From: JAEZAA01 sp964514485 | Lineage (GTDB): Bacteria > Pseudomonadota > Gammaproteobacteria > Pseudomonadales > Oleiphilaceae | Assembly (NCBI GenBank): GCA_964514485.1 | Contig: CAZEWG010000002.1 | Span: 72,333 to 136,332, forward strand | Direction: 5' to 3' | DNA length: 64,000 nucleotides | Position numbers and translations under genes: made by a program | Notes under the pieces: model-generated | Databases searched by the model: none | What the model was told of the DNA's origin: nothing | The model's input: the letters and a program-made list of their open reading frames with translations, nothing else | In this document: positions 40,627 to 48,226 of the stretch, in pieces | How positions within the stretch are numbered: the first letter of the stretch is position 1 | Layout: each line of letters opens with the position of its first letter

Positions 40627-41958
40627 ATGGCAGATTTACCCTTGGAAACTCAGGAAGCAATCCGCAAAGCCGCCTCGGTGTTGACCGGAGAGCCGGATGA
40701 CTACATCCCGTTGCAAAGGATGCTGAGAAACAAGTCCTTTGTACTGTTGGGCGAGGCAACCCACGGGACCCATGACTTCTACCAGGCGCGGGTGACGATC
40801 ACCAAGCAGCTGATTACCGAACATGGCCTGAGTGCCATCGCGATCGAGGGAGACTGGCCATCGGCCTTTCGGGTTAACCGCTATGTGCGCTGGCAGGGAG
40901 GTGATCAGTCCGCGGATGAGGCGTTGTCTGACTTCCGGCGTTTCCCCATGTGGATGTGGCGAAATACCGTAGTCCAGGAATTCGTTGACTGGTTGCGCGA
41001 ACATAACCGGGGTTTGCCGCCGAATCGACAGGTTGGCTTCTATGGGCTGGATATGTATAGCCTCTATGAGTCCGCGGCAGCGGTGGTGGAGTATCTGGAA
41101 CAGGTGGACCCCGGGGCGGCTCGGCTGGCCCGGCAACGTTATGGCTGCCTGGAACACGCCAGCGATGAGCGACACTATGGCTATGGTGTCACGCTTGGGC
41201 GGCAGGGCTCTTGCGAGGATGAGGTCGTCAAGCAGCTTCAGGATCTCCGCAACAAGGCGTTTTCCTATATCCAGGGGCAGGGTATGACGGCGGAGGACGA
41301 ACTCTTCCAGGCGGAGCAGAACGCCCGTCTGGTTCAGAGCGCGGAAGCCTATTACCGGCAAATGTTCAGCAGCCGTATCAATACCTGGAACCTACGAGAC
41401 AGCCATATGAGCGAGACGCTGGACAACCTGCATCTCCACCTGTCCAGACAGCAGGGGCACTCCGCCCGGATTGCGGTCTGGGCCCACAACTCTCACCTGG
41501 GGGATGCCCGCGCCACGGATATGGGGCGACGGGGTGAGCACAATGTCGGTCAACTGGCGCGTCAGCGCTATGCCAATGACTGTGTTCTGGTGGGCCTGAC
41601 CACCTACCGGGGTACGGTGTCCGCAAGTTCCGACTGGGATGGCCCGGTAGAGCGCAAGCGGGTACGCCCGGCGGTGCCCGGCAGTATTGAAGATATTCTG
41701 CATCGGACTCATCTGGAACGCTTTATTCTTCCCCTCCAGGGCGCTCTGGCCGAGCCCCTGAGAGAATCCCGCCTGCAGCGGGCAATTGGAGTGCTGTATC
41801 TGCCGGAGTCGGAGCGGGCCAGCCATTATTTTCGCTGCCGCTTGGCTGACCAGTTTGATGTGATCCTGCACTTTGATGAAACCCGCGCCTTGGAACCCCT
41901 GGATTCCACCTCGGAATGGGTCTTGGGAGAGGAGGAAACCTATCCGTTTGGGTTGTAG
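40627..41958 (+). CDS. Erythromycin-esterase-family protein
   Basis: 443 residues, cytosolic. Family motifs: LLGEATHGTHDFYQARV near residue 38 (catalytic GExxHG), AIAIEGDWPSAFRVNRYVR, FYGLDMYSLYESA, VWAHNSHLGDARATDMG (HNxH) near residue 285, and VGLTTYRGTVSASSDWDGP. Only some members (Ere) hydrolyse macrolides; most such chromosomal proteins have other, unknown esterase or hydrolase roles. Start chosen at the ATG after GGGAGGGG; a GTG 17 codons upstream is in frame. Confidence 0.85.
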   Translation: MADLPLETQEAIRKAASVLTGEPDDYIPLQRMLRNKSFVLLGEATHGTHDFYQARVTITKQLITEHGLSAIAIEGDWPSAFRVNRYVRWQGGDQSADEALSDFRRFPMWMWRNTVVQEFVDWLREHNRGLPPNRQVGFYGLDMYSLYESAAAVVEYLEQVDPGAARLARQRYGCLEHASDERHYGYGVTLGRQGSCEDEVVKQLQDLRNKAFSYIQGQGMTAEDELFQAEQNARLVQSAEAYYRQMFSSRINTWNLRDSHMSETLDNLHLHLSRQQGHSARIAVWAHNSHLGDARATDMGRRGEHNVGQLARQRYANDCVLVGLTTYRGTVSASSDWDGPVERKRVRPAVPGSIEDILHRTHLERFILPLQGALAEPLRESRLQRAIGVLYLPESERASHYFRCRLADQFDVILHFDETRALEPLDSTSEWVLGEEETYPFGL

Positions 41959-42092
41959 CCAAAAAGAATTGATGTCTGTTTTCAGAGACGATTCCTAAAT
42001 GAGAGTAGCACCGGACTTTACAATAGGCGGGGCGTGGTCTGACTACGCCGGCATCATCGGTATGAACTCTGAGAAAAGGAAGCGCGGCCTTG

Positions 42093-43265
42093 ATGAAAAT
42101 TAATGAGCGTACCTATCGCATTGGTATTTCTGGTTCCTATGGCGGCTTGAACCTGGGAGATGAGGCCATTCTGGAAGCGATCGTATCTCAGCTCAGACAA
42201 AGTTTGTCGGTGGAGATAACGGTGTTTTCCCGCAACGCGGAGCACACCCTACGAAATCAGGATGTGGAGCGGGCGGTGCCGGTGCGGGAGCTGACCCGTG
42301 ACGAGGCGCGGGCTGAAGTGGCCCGGCTTGACCTGCTGGTGCTGGGCGGTGGCGGAATTCTGTTCGACAAAGAGGTGGATATCTATCTGCGGGAAGTGCT
42401 GCTGGCCAATGAGCTGGGCATACCGGTGATGGTGTATGCAATCAGCGCCGGCCCCCTCAAGCATGCCAGCGCCCGGTCCCTGGTGCGGGAAGCGCTCACC
42501 CCGGCGGCTGTCATTACCGTGCGAGATCGCCAGGGCCGCCAGTTGCTGGAAGAGGTTGGGCTTCATCGTCCGATCCTGCTGACGGCGGACCCGGCCTTTC
42601 TGATTGAAGCCATGCCGATCCCGGAAGACCGGCTTCGCTGTGAAGGCCTGCCGGAAGGGCGTCGCCTGGTCGGTTTTTCCGTGCGCGAGCCAGGGCCCGC
42701 GGCGCCAGATATTGATGTGGAGCATTACCATCGCCTGCTAGCCAATGCCGCGGACTTTATTGTGGACCGCCTGCAGGCCGAGGTGGTGTTTGTGCCCATG
42801 GAGCGGGAGCGTATGGACCTGCAGCACAGTCACGCGGTGGTGTCCCAGATGCAGTGCGCCCATCATGCCACCATTTTGAAAGGGGTCTATCGCCCCGGCG
42901 AGATCCTCAGCCTGGTGAAACGGTTTGAGTTTGTGGTGGGCATGCGCCTTCACTTTCTGTTGTTTGCCGCCCGCCAGGGGGTGCCTTTTGTGGCCTTGCC
43001 CTATGCCTCCAAGGTCAGTGGCCTGATTCAGGATCTGGATATGGAAATGCCCCCCCTGGAAGATGTGAACACCGGGCGGCTGTTGGCCACCATTGACCGC
43101 TCCTGGGATATGCGTCACCGGCTACGGCAGAACATTCAGGAACGGGTCCCCATGCTTCAACAGCGAGCACGGGAAAATAACCTGCATCTGGTAGAGGTTC
43201 TGACCCGAGCCCACCAACAAGAGGACGGGCGGAGGGAAATCCATGCCGACGCTGCAGAAGCCTGA
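42093..43265 (+). CDS. Polysaccharide pyruvyl transferase family protein (CsaB-like)
   Basis: 390 residues. Signatures: ISGSYGGLNLGDEAILEAI near residue 14, LLVLGGGGILFDKEVDIYL near residue 83, YAISAGPLKHASARSLV, and FVVGMRLHFLLFAARQGVPFVALPY near residue 285, typical of the CsaB/WcaK pyruvyl transferase group. Such enzymes transfer pyruvate from PEP to a sugar, often for S-layer or exopolysaccharide anchoring. The last 23 bases overlap the next gene, so the two are coupled. A TTG one codon upstream is also in frame. Confidence 0.85.
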   Translation: MKINERTYRIGISGSYGGLNLGDEAILEAIVSQLRQSLSVEITVFSRNAEHTLRNQDVERAVPVRELTRDEARAEVARLDLLVLGGGGILFDKEVDIYLREVLLANELGIPVMVYAISAGPLKHASARSLVREALTPAAVITVRDRQGRQLLEEVGLHRPILLTADPAFLIEAMPIPEDRLRCEGLPEGRRLVGFSVREPGPAAPDIDVEHYHRLLANAADFIVDRLQAEVVFVPMERERMDLQHSHAVVSQMQCAHHATILKGVYRPGEILSLVKRFEFVVGMRLHFLLFAARQGVPFVALPYASKVSGLIQDLDMEMPPLEDVNTGRLLATIDRSWDMRHRLRQNIQERVPMLQQRARENNLHLVEVLTRAHQQEDGRREIHADAAEA

Positions 43266-44661
43266 GCAGCGCCGCACCGTCGTGCTGCCTCCCCGCAAGG
43301 CCTGTCTGGCCGCGGAAACGGATGTTCTGGTGGTGGGAGGCGGGCCAGCCGGGTTGGGCGCAGCTTTGGGGGCGGCCCGTGCGGGCGCCCAGGTGATTTT
43401 GGCGGAGCGCTACGGCTTTCTGGGAGGTAATGCGACGGCGGCGCTGGTCATGCCCCTGATGTCCTTCCATACCCAGCGACACACCTTCGCCAAGGCCGGC
43501 ATCACCAGCCTGCTACCCGGCGATCATGGACCTGGTGATCCGGTGATCGCCGGGGTGGTGCTGGACCTGATTGAGCGACTGGTGCGGGTGGGGGGAGCCA
43601 TTGCGCCCTCCCTGGACACTGGCTACGTTGTGCCGTTTGATCCAGAACTGTTCAAGATGGTGGCGCTGGACTTGCTGGATGAGGCCGGCGTTCAACTGCT
43701 GCTTCACGCCTTCGCCAGCGATGTGGTGGGCAGCGATCAGGTGGAAGGCGTGGTTTTTGAAACCAAGTCAGGTCCCTTGGTTATCAAGGCCCGCACCATT
43801 GTCGACTGTACCGGTGATGGCGACATTGCCGCCCGGGCGGGTGCCCCCTATGAAGTGGGCCGGCCGTTGGATGGGCTGGTGCAGCCCATGACCCTGATGT
43901 TTCGGATGGGGGAGTTTGAGCGGGCCGGCTTTGAGGAATATGTCCGACAAAATCCGACCCAGTGGCGTGGGGTGCATGGTCTGTGGGACCTGATTGAAAA
44001 GGCCACCACAGCAGGAGACCTGGTGCTGGAGCGGGAGGATATTCTCCTGTTCGCCACTCCCCATGAACGAGAGCTGGCGGTGAACTCCACCCGGGTCACC
44101 CAGGTGCTGGGCACCGATGTCTGGGATCTGAGCTACGCGGAATGGCACAGTCGGCGGCAAATGCGACAGATTGTTCAGTTTCTGCGGCAGTACGTGCCGG
44201 GGTTTGAACGGTCGTATGCGATTCAAAGCGGGGTCACGATCGGCGTGAGAGAGACCCGGCGGATTATGGGCGAGCATTACCTGACGGCCGAGCAGCTGCT
44301 TAATGTGTGTCGTTTTGAGGATGTGATCGCCCGGGGCAGCTATCCGCTGGATATCCATAACCCGGAAGGGCGGGGAACGGTACTCAAGCGCCTGCCTGAC
44401 GGCGAAGCCTATGATATTCCACTGCGTTGCCTGATCCCCCGCAAGGTTGACAACATGCTCCTGGCCGGCCGCTGCATCTCGGGAACCCATGAAGCCCTGT
44501 CATCCTACCGGGTGATGCCCATTGCCATGGCAACGGGACAGGCCGCGGGAGTCTGTGCGGCGATGGCGGCGCATCTGCAGCGTTCAGTGCGCGAGGTGCC
44601 TGCGGCGGCGGTGCAGCAGGAATTGATCCGCCAGGGGGCCAACTTGGGCAATCCCGGATAA
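43243..44661 (+). CDS. FAD-dependent oxidoreductase
   Basis: 472 residues. The Rossmann motif VLVVGGGPAGLGAALGAARAG split around residues 29-50 binds FAD, followed by LAERYGFLGGNATAALV. VDCTGDGDIAARAGAP near residue 188 is the second FAD contact, and LLAGRCISGTHEALSSYRVMPI with MATGQAAG is the C-terminal FAD motif of the 'FAD-dependent oxidoreductase' (PF12831) group. Substrate unknown. It begins inside the pyruvyl transferase gene, a tight pairing that suggests a common substrate or precursor. Confidence 0.85.
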   Translation: MPTLQKPEQRRTVVLPPRKACLAAETDVLVVGGGPAGLGAALGAARAGAQVILAERYGFLGGNATAALVMPLMSFHTQRHTFAKAGITSLLPGDHGPGDPVIAGVVLDLIERLVRVGGAIAPSLDTGYVVPFDPELFKMVALDLLDEAGVQLLLHAFASDVVGSDQVEGVVFETKSGPLVIKARTIVDCTGDGDIAARAGAPYEVGRPLDGLVQPMTLMFRMGEFERAGFEEYVRQNPTQWRGVHGLWDLIEKATTAGDLVLEREDILLFATPHERELAVNSTRVTQVLGTDVWDLSYAEWHSRRQMRQIVQFLRQYVPGFERSYAIQSGVTIGVRETRRIMGEHYLTAEQLLNVCRFEDVIARGSYPLDIHNPEGRGTVLKRLPDGEAYDIPLRCLIPRKVDNMLLAGRCISGTHEALSSYRVMPIAMATGQAAGVCAAMAAHLQRSVREVPAAAVQQELIRQGANLGNPG

Positions 44662-44762
44662 GAGAGCCTGAAAACGGTGGACATCAGGAATTTGTAGCCG
44701 TTTAATTAACGGTTAAAGATGAAAGCTGTACGTGTGTTCCTGCCGTTTTATAGGTTTTTCCC

Positions 44763-45107
44763 GTGGAAAGTGAACATTTCAATATGGAGACTGCGTTGCT
44801 AGCCGCGCAGTCCCTGGAAGCAGTCTTTGCTCGACGTACTCACCGGCGCAAGTTCATGGGACAGGTTGTCATTGTGCCCGGTCAGCTCGGCGATGCGTTG
44901 CGGCTGCCCCACATCATTGAAAAGTTGCAAAGTAAGTCTGGCAAACGCAGACAGTCCGGACTGGAGGCATTCCAGACCCTGTGGGATACCCTGTCTGAAT
45001 CCACCCGGGAGCAGGCGCTGCGGGAAATCGGCTGGTACAACCCTCAGGAGCTGGACTGGGAAGATCAGCGCTCCAACCGTCGACCGCTCTATCAAAAAGG
45101 CCATTGA
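44763..45107 (+). CDS. Hypothetical protein
   Basis: 114 residues, not recognised, no signal peptide. Mostly helical: LLAAQSLEAVFARRTHRR, then VVIVPGQLGDALRLPHIIEKL, then SGLEAFQTLWDTLSESTREQ and GWYNPQELDWEDQRSN. The start is GTG at 44763 with a weak ribosome site; an ATG at 44784 is the alternative. It follows the FAD oxidoreductase by about 100 bases on the same strand. Confidence 0.65.
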   Translation: MESEHFNMETALLAAQSLEAVFARRTHRRKFMGQVVIVPGQLGDALRLPHIIEKLQSKSGKRRQSGLEAFQTLWDTLSESTREQALREIGWYNPQELDWEDQRSNRRPLYQKGH

Positions 45108-45190
45108 ATCGCTTTCCCGGCGGCGACGCTCCACTGCGACTCACTCGGTGTTAGGCCCAGCCGCTCTGGCAAGCTGTTAGAGCCTGATCG

Positions 45191-45535
45191 CTACTCTGCC
45201 TTGGAATCCTTCCGGGGGTTTTTGAGGGTGTCATCGGTGCGAGAGGGTGCCTGCGTGACATTTTCCTCCGGGTCGGCGCCCCCTTCGAGAATATCCTCCG
45301 GTTCGATTTCCATATCCTCTACTTCTGAATCTGGTGTTGCGGCCTTTTGCTCTTGGTTTGCTCCGGCTTGGCGTTCCTCCTGGCTGGTGGCTGCGGGTGT
45401 GGCCGGTTCGCCGGATTCGGGCTGGTCGGTACCCAGTAATGGCGCGGCACAGCCGCCCACCAACATCAGGAAAAGCACCAGCAAGAGGATGATGGCCAGC
45501 CGGAAGCGCCAACTTTTGTGATGATGGTTCGTCAT
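45191..45535 (-). CDS. Putative lipoprotein, acidic
   Basis: 114 residues. A basic start (TNHHHKSWRFR) precedes the hydrophobic stretch LAIILLLVLFLMLVGGC, whose Cys is a plausible lipidation site. The rest is acidic, Pro/Glu/Gln-rich and probably disordered (EDMEIEPEDILEGGADPEEN). Function unknown. A TTAAGG-type site precedes the ATG. Convergent with the gene at 44763. Confidence 0.65.
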   Translation of the reverse strand: MTNHHHKSWRFRLAIILLLVLFLMLVGGCAAPLLGTDQPESGEPATPAATSQEERQAGANQEQKAATPDSEVEDMEIEPEDILEGGADPEENVTQAPSRTDDTLKNPRKDSKAE

Positions 45536-45876
45536 AACCTTAACCTCCCACGCTTCACATCAAGAAAGACTCCTCTCCACAAATTCTATGGCTGAGGCGG
45601 TCTTTGAGATGGCGAGGCCAATGCCGTCCAAGCGTTCACTTTGGGGTGTCGACAGAAGATCGCCGCGGGCACCGGCCACTGCAAAATTTACAAATCAACC
45701 TGGGAGAATCGACTTCATCTTCAAGGGTTTGGCTGCGTGGCGAGAGCCTGATCAACAGGGGTACGGGCCGCCAGGCGGGGCAGGGTCGTTAAACCCATAC
45801 AAAATGTCTTAAATGGTGTGAACTTTGCTCCAGGCTTTCAGGAGCGGTCAGGATCAGGATTCAGAAAGGAGAAGGG
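45536..45876. other. Intergenic region before the hemerythrin gene
   Basis: About 340 bases between divergent genes. Open frames here have no ribosome site and unlikely composition. I see nothing else apart from the AAAGGAGAAGG ribosome site of the hemerythrin gene. Confidence 0.45.
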
Positions 45877-46338
45877 ATGATGGATATCTATACCAAGCTC
45901 AAGGAAGATCACGACAAGATGAAGAAGATCATGGACAAGATCGCCAAGACCTCAACGGGCTCCACCGCTACCCGGAAAAAGTTGTTCATGCAGCTTAAAA
46001 ACGAGCTGTTTGCCCATGCCAAGGTGGAGGAGGCGGTGTTTTACACCAGTATCCAGTCCCGTCAGAACCTGAAGGAGGATGTGCTGGAGGCCTACAATGA
46101 GCATCGCATGATTGCCATGCTGCTCGATGAGCTGGACACCATTCCCAAGGGGAATGATCAGTGGCTGGCTAAGTTTCACTTCCTGAAGGAGCTGGTGGAG
46201 CACCACGTGGAAGATGAAGAAAATGAAGTGTTTCCCAAGGCCGAAGAGATCCTCAGCGATAAAAAGGCAGAGGAGCTGGGCGAGCTGATGGTGCAGCGGG
46301 AGCAGGCCGTGATTGAGGCCTTGCATCCCATTCAGTGA
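45877..46338 (+). CDS. Hemerythrin-domain protein
   Basis: 153 residues, cytosolic four-helix bundle. Candidate di-iron ligands occur in order: LKEDHDKMKKIM near residue 9, FAHAKVEEAVFYTSI (HxxxE) near residue 48, AYNEHRMIAMLLDEL, and LVEHHVEDEENEVFPKAEE (HHxxxEE) near residue 108. Members bind oxygen or NO or sense iron/redox state. The very strong AAAGGAG site precedes tandem ATG codons. Probably stress-related, like its neighbours. Confidence 0.9.
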   Translation: MMDIYTKLKEDHDKMKKIMDKIAKTSTGSTATRKKLFMQLKNELFAHAKVEEAVFYTSIQSRQNLKEDVLEAYNEHRMIAMLLDELDTIPKGNDQWLAKFHFLKELVEHHVEDEENEVFPKAEEILSDKKAEELGELMVQREQAVIEALHPIQ

Positions 46339-46473
46339 GGCCCGATTTATGTGCAGGCGCCTCTTGCGGTGAAAGGCGTTTCCGGGCATTATCGGTGTAC
46401 AACTGTTCACTGGATTGGCTCGCTCTCAAAATGACCGGGAACTGTCTGTCACTGAATTAGAAGGAGTTTGCCC

Positions 46474-47721
46474 ATGGAGTCTCAAGGAACCTTTCTGCAG
46501 GGTGCCGTGAAAAGCCTGAAAACCCTGGTGGTGGGTGGCAGTCAGGTGGTGGAGGGGGTCCATAGTGCCGTGCTCAACCAGGTGGCGGCGCTGGCCCCGG
46601 TGCCGGCTCCCGTGTCCATGATTACCCGGCTGGTTTATCGCAGTATCCGGGAAATCGCCGCGCTGGCGGGCTCCAGTGCCGAGGCCATTCTGACCCTGAA
46701 TCCGCAACAGGACGCTCCGGGGCGGCTGGAGCCTTGGCAATTGCACCTGGTCAGTGCGTTCAATGGGGCCTTCGGTGATCATTTTGAACGGGAGGGGCAC
46801 CCCTGGACGATTTCCATGGGTTTTTATCGCAAGGGGCAGCCCTTGTCCCTCAACGCCCAGGAGCTGACAGCGGCCCTGGAAGCTCCTTCTCCCCATCTGG
46901 TGTTGTTCCTGCATGGCCTGGGCATGAATGAGCTGGGCTGGTCGCGAACACAGGAGCCGAGTTTCGGAGCCCGACTGGAGGCGGAGGCAGATTGTACGTC
47001 CCTGTGGCTACGCTATAACACCGGGCGCCATATCTATGAAAACGGCCAGGAGCTGGCCCGACTGTTGGAAGCCCTGGTGGAATCCTACCCCGTGGCCGTT
47101 CAGAGCCTGACGCTGGTCGGACATAGTATGGGGGGGCTGGTTTCCCGCAGTGCCGCCTATTATGCCAAACGCGCTCAATATCAATGGACTCGCCACCTGC
47201 GCGGGATCTGTACCCTGGGCTCACCCCATCAGGGCGCTCATCTGGAACATATCGGCAACTGGTTCAGCCACTTACTGACCACGACCCCTTATTCACTGCC
47301 CCTGTCCCAGATTGGCCGTCTGCGCAGCGTTGGCATCAAGGACTTGCGTCATGGCAGCCTGATCGAAGAGGACTGGCACGGCCGGGATCGCGACTCCGTT
47401 TTGTCCTTCGTGCCCCAGCCGGTTCCGCTGCTTCCCGAGGTGCGCTACTTACTGGTGGCCTCCACCCTGGGACAAGCCACCCGTGGGGCGGCCTCCAAAG
47501 TACTGGGAGACGGGCTGGTGAGCCCGGGCAGCGCCCTCAAGCCTCGCACCGGCACTGATCAGGAGCTGCCCGGACAGGTGACCCGAGCCGTTCTCCAAGG
47601 GGTTGGGCACATTGAGCTATTGAACCGTGCGGAAGTCTACCAGCAACTGCTGCCTTGGTATCTGTATCAAGTACGGGGTCAGGCCCAGCCGGCCTTGCCC
47701 AGCTTGGCGGAGCCGGGCTGA
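46474..47721 (+). CDS. Alpha/beta hydrolase, PGAP1/lipase-like
   Basis: 415 residues, no signal peptide. The first about 130 residues are helical and hydrophobic (VVEGVHSAVLNQVAALAPVP). Then the hydrolase core: LVLFLHGLGMNELGW near residue 147, WLRYNTGRHIYENGQELARL, nucleophile elbow LVGHSMGGLVSRSAAYYA near residue 215, GSPHQGAHLE, DGLVSPGSAL (acid) near residue 348, and GVGHIELLNRAEVY (His). The PGAP1-like layout suggests a lipid ester substrate. The ATG at 46474 follows AAGGAG; the TTG six bases earlier is in frame. Confidence 0.85.
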   Translation: MESQGTFLQGAVKSLKTLVVGGSQVVEGVHSAVLNQVAALAPVPAPVSMITRLVYRSIREIAALAGSSAEAILTLNPQQDAPGRLEPWQLHLVSAFNGAFGDHFEREGHPWTISMGFYRKGQPLSLNAQELTAALEAPSPHLVLFLHGLGMNELGWSRTQEPSFGARLEAEADCTSLWLRYNTGRHIYENGQELARLLEALVESYPVAVQSLTLVGHSMGGLVSRSAAYYAKRAQYQWTRHLRGICTLGSPHQGAHLEHIGNWFSHLLTTTPYSLPLSQIGRLRSVGIKDLRHGSLIEEDWHGRDRDSVLSFVPQPVPLLPEVRYLLVASTLGQATRGAASKVLGDGLVSPGSALKPRTGTDQELPGQVTRAVLQGVGHIELLNRAEVYQQLLPWYLYQVRGQAQPALPSLAEPG

Positions 47722-47799
47722 AGGTGAGCAGGAGTCGCTTCCTTGCGTCCCGGGTGGGACTATGGACAATGGTCTCTCACACTATCAAAGGAGATCATC

Positions 47800-48060
47800 A
47801 TGGACGTCCAAAAGCCCAACACCCAGTTGCAGACTGAAATTGAAGCGGCGGCGTTTCGCCGGCTGGTCAAGCACCTTCAGGAGCACACCGAGGTGCAAAA
47901 CATTGACCTGATGAATCTGGCCGGCTTTTGCCGAAACTGCCTGGCCAAATGGTATCGGGCCGAGGCGGAGAGCCGGGGGCTGGCGATTTCGGACCCGGAA
48001 GCCCGTCACTTGATCTATGGTATGCCGTATGAGGAATGGAAGGCGAAGTACCAGAAATAG
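47800..48060 (+). CDS. DUF1244 protein
   Basis: 86 residues, cytosolic. The diagnostic DUF1244 core is LMNLAGFCRNCLAKWYRAEAE near residue 37 (CxxC), then LIYGMPYEEWKAKYQ at the C terminus. The two Cys may bind metal. Function is unknown. The start follows AAAGGAGATC. It is 80 bases after the lipase-like gene and may share its transcript. Confidence 0.9.
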   Translation: MDVQKPNTQLQTEIEAAAFRRLVKHLQEHTEVQNIDLMNLAGFCRNCLAKWYRAEAESRGLAISDPEARHLIYGMPYEEWKAKYQK

Positions 48061-48226
48061 CTTTCCCCAACGTCACCTTTGAGGTTGATTTTCCTGGTTC
48101 GATAACTCCCGAAAGCCACTGTTTAATGTAACGGTGACAGCGTCGGTGGGAGCCAGATGCCTGGATTGGACCGGGAGCCACTCTTGCTCGGCCAACGAGG
48201 GCATTTAATCGTCAGGAGGAACGAAC

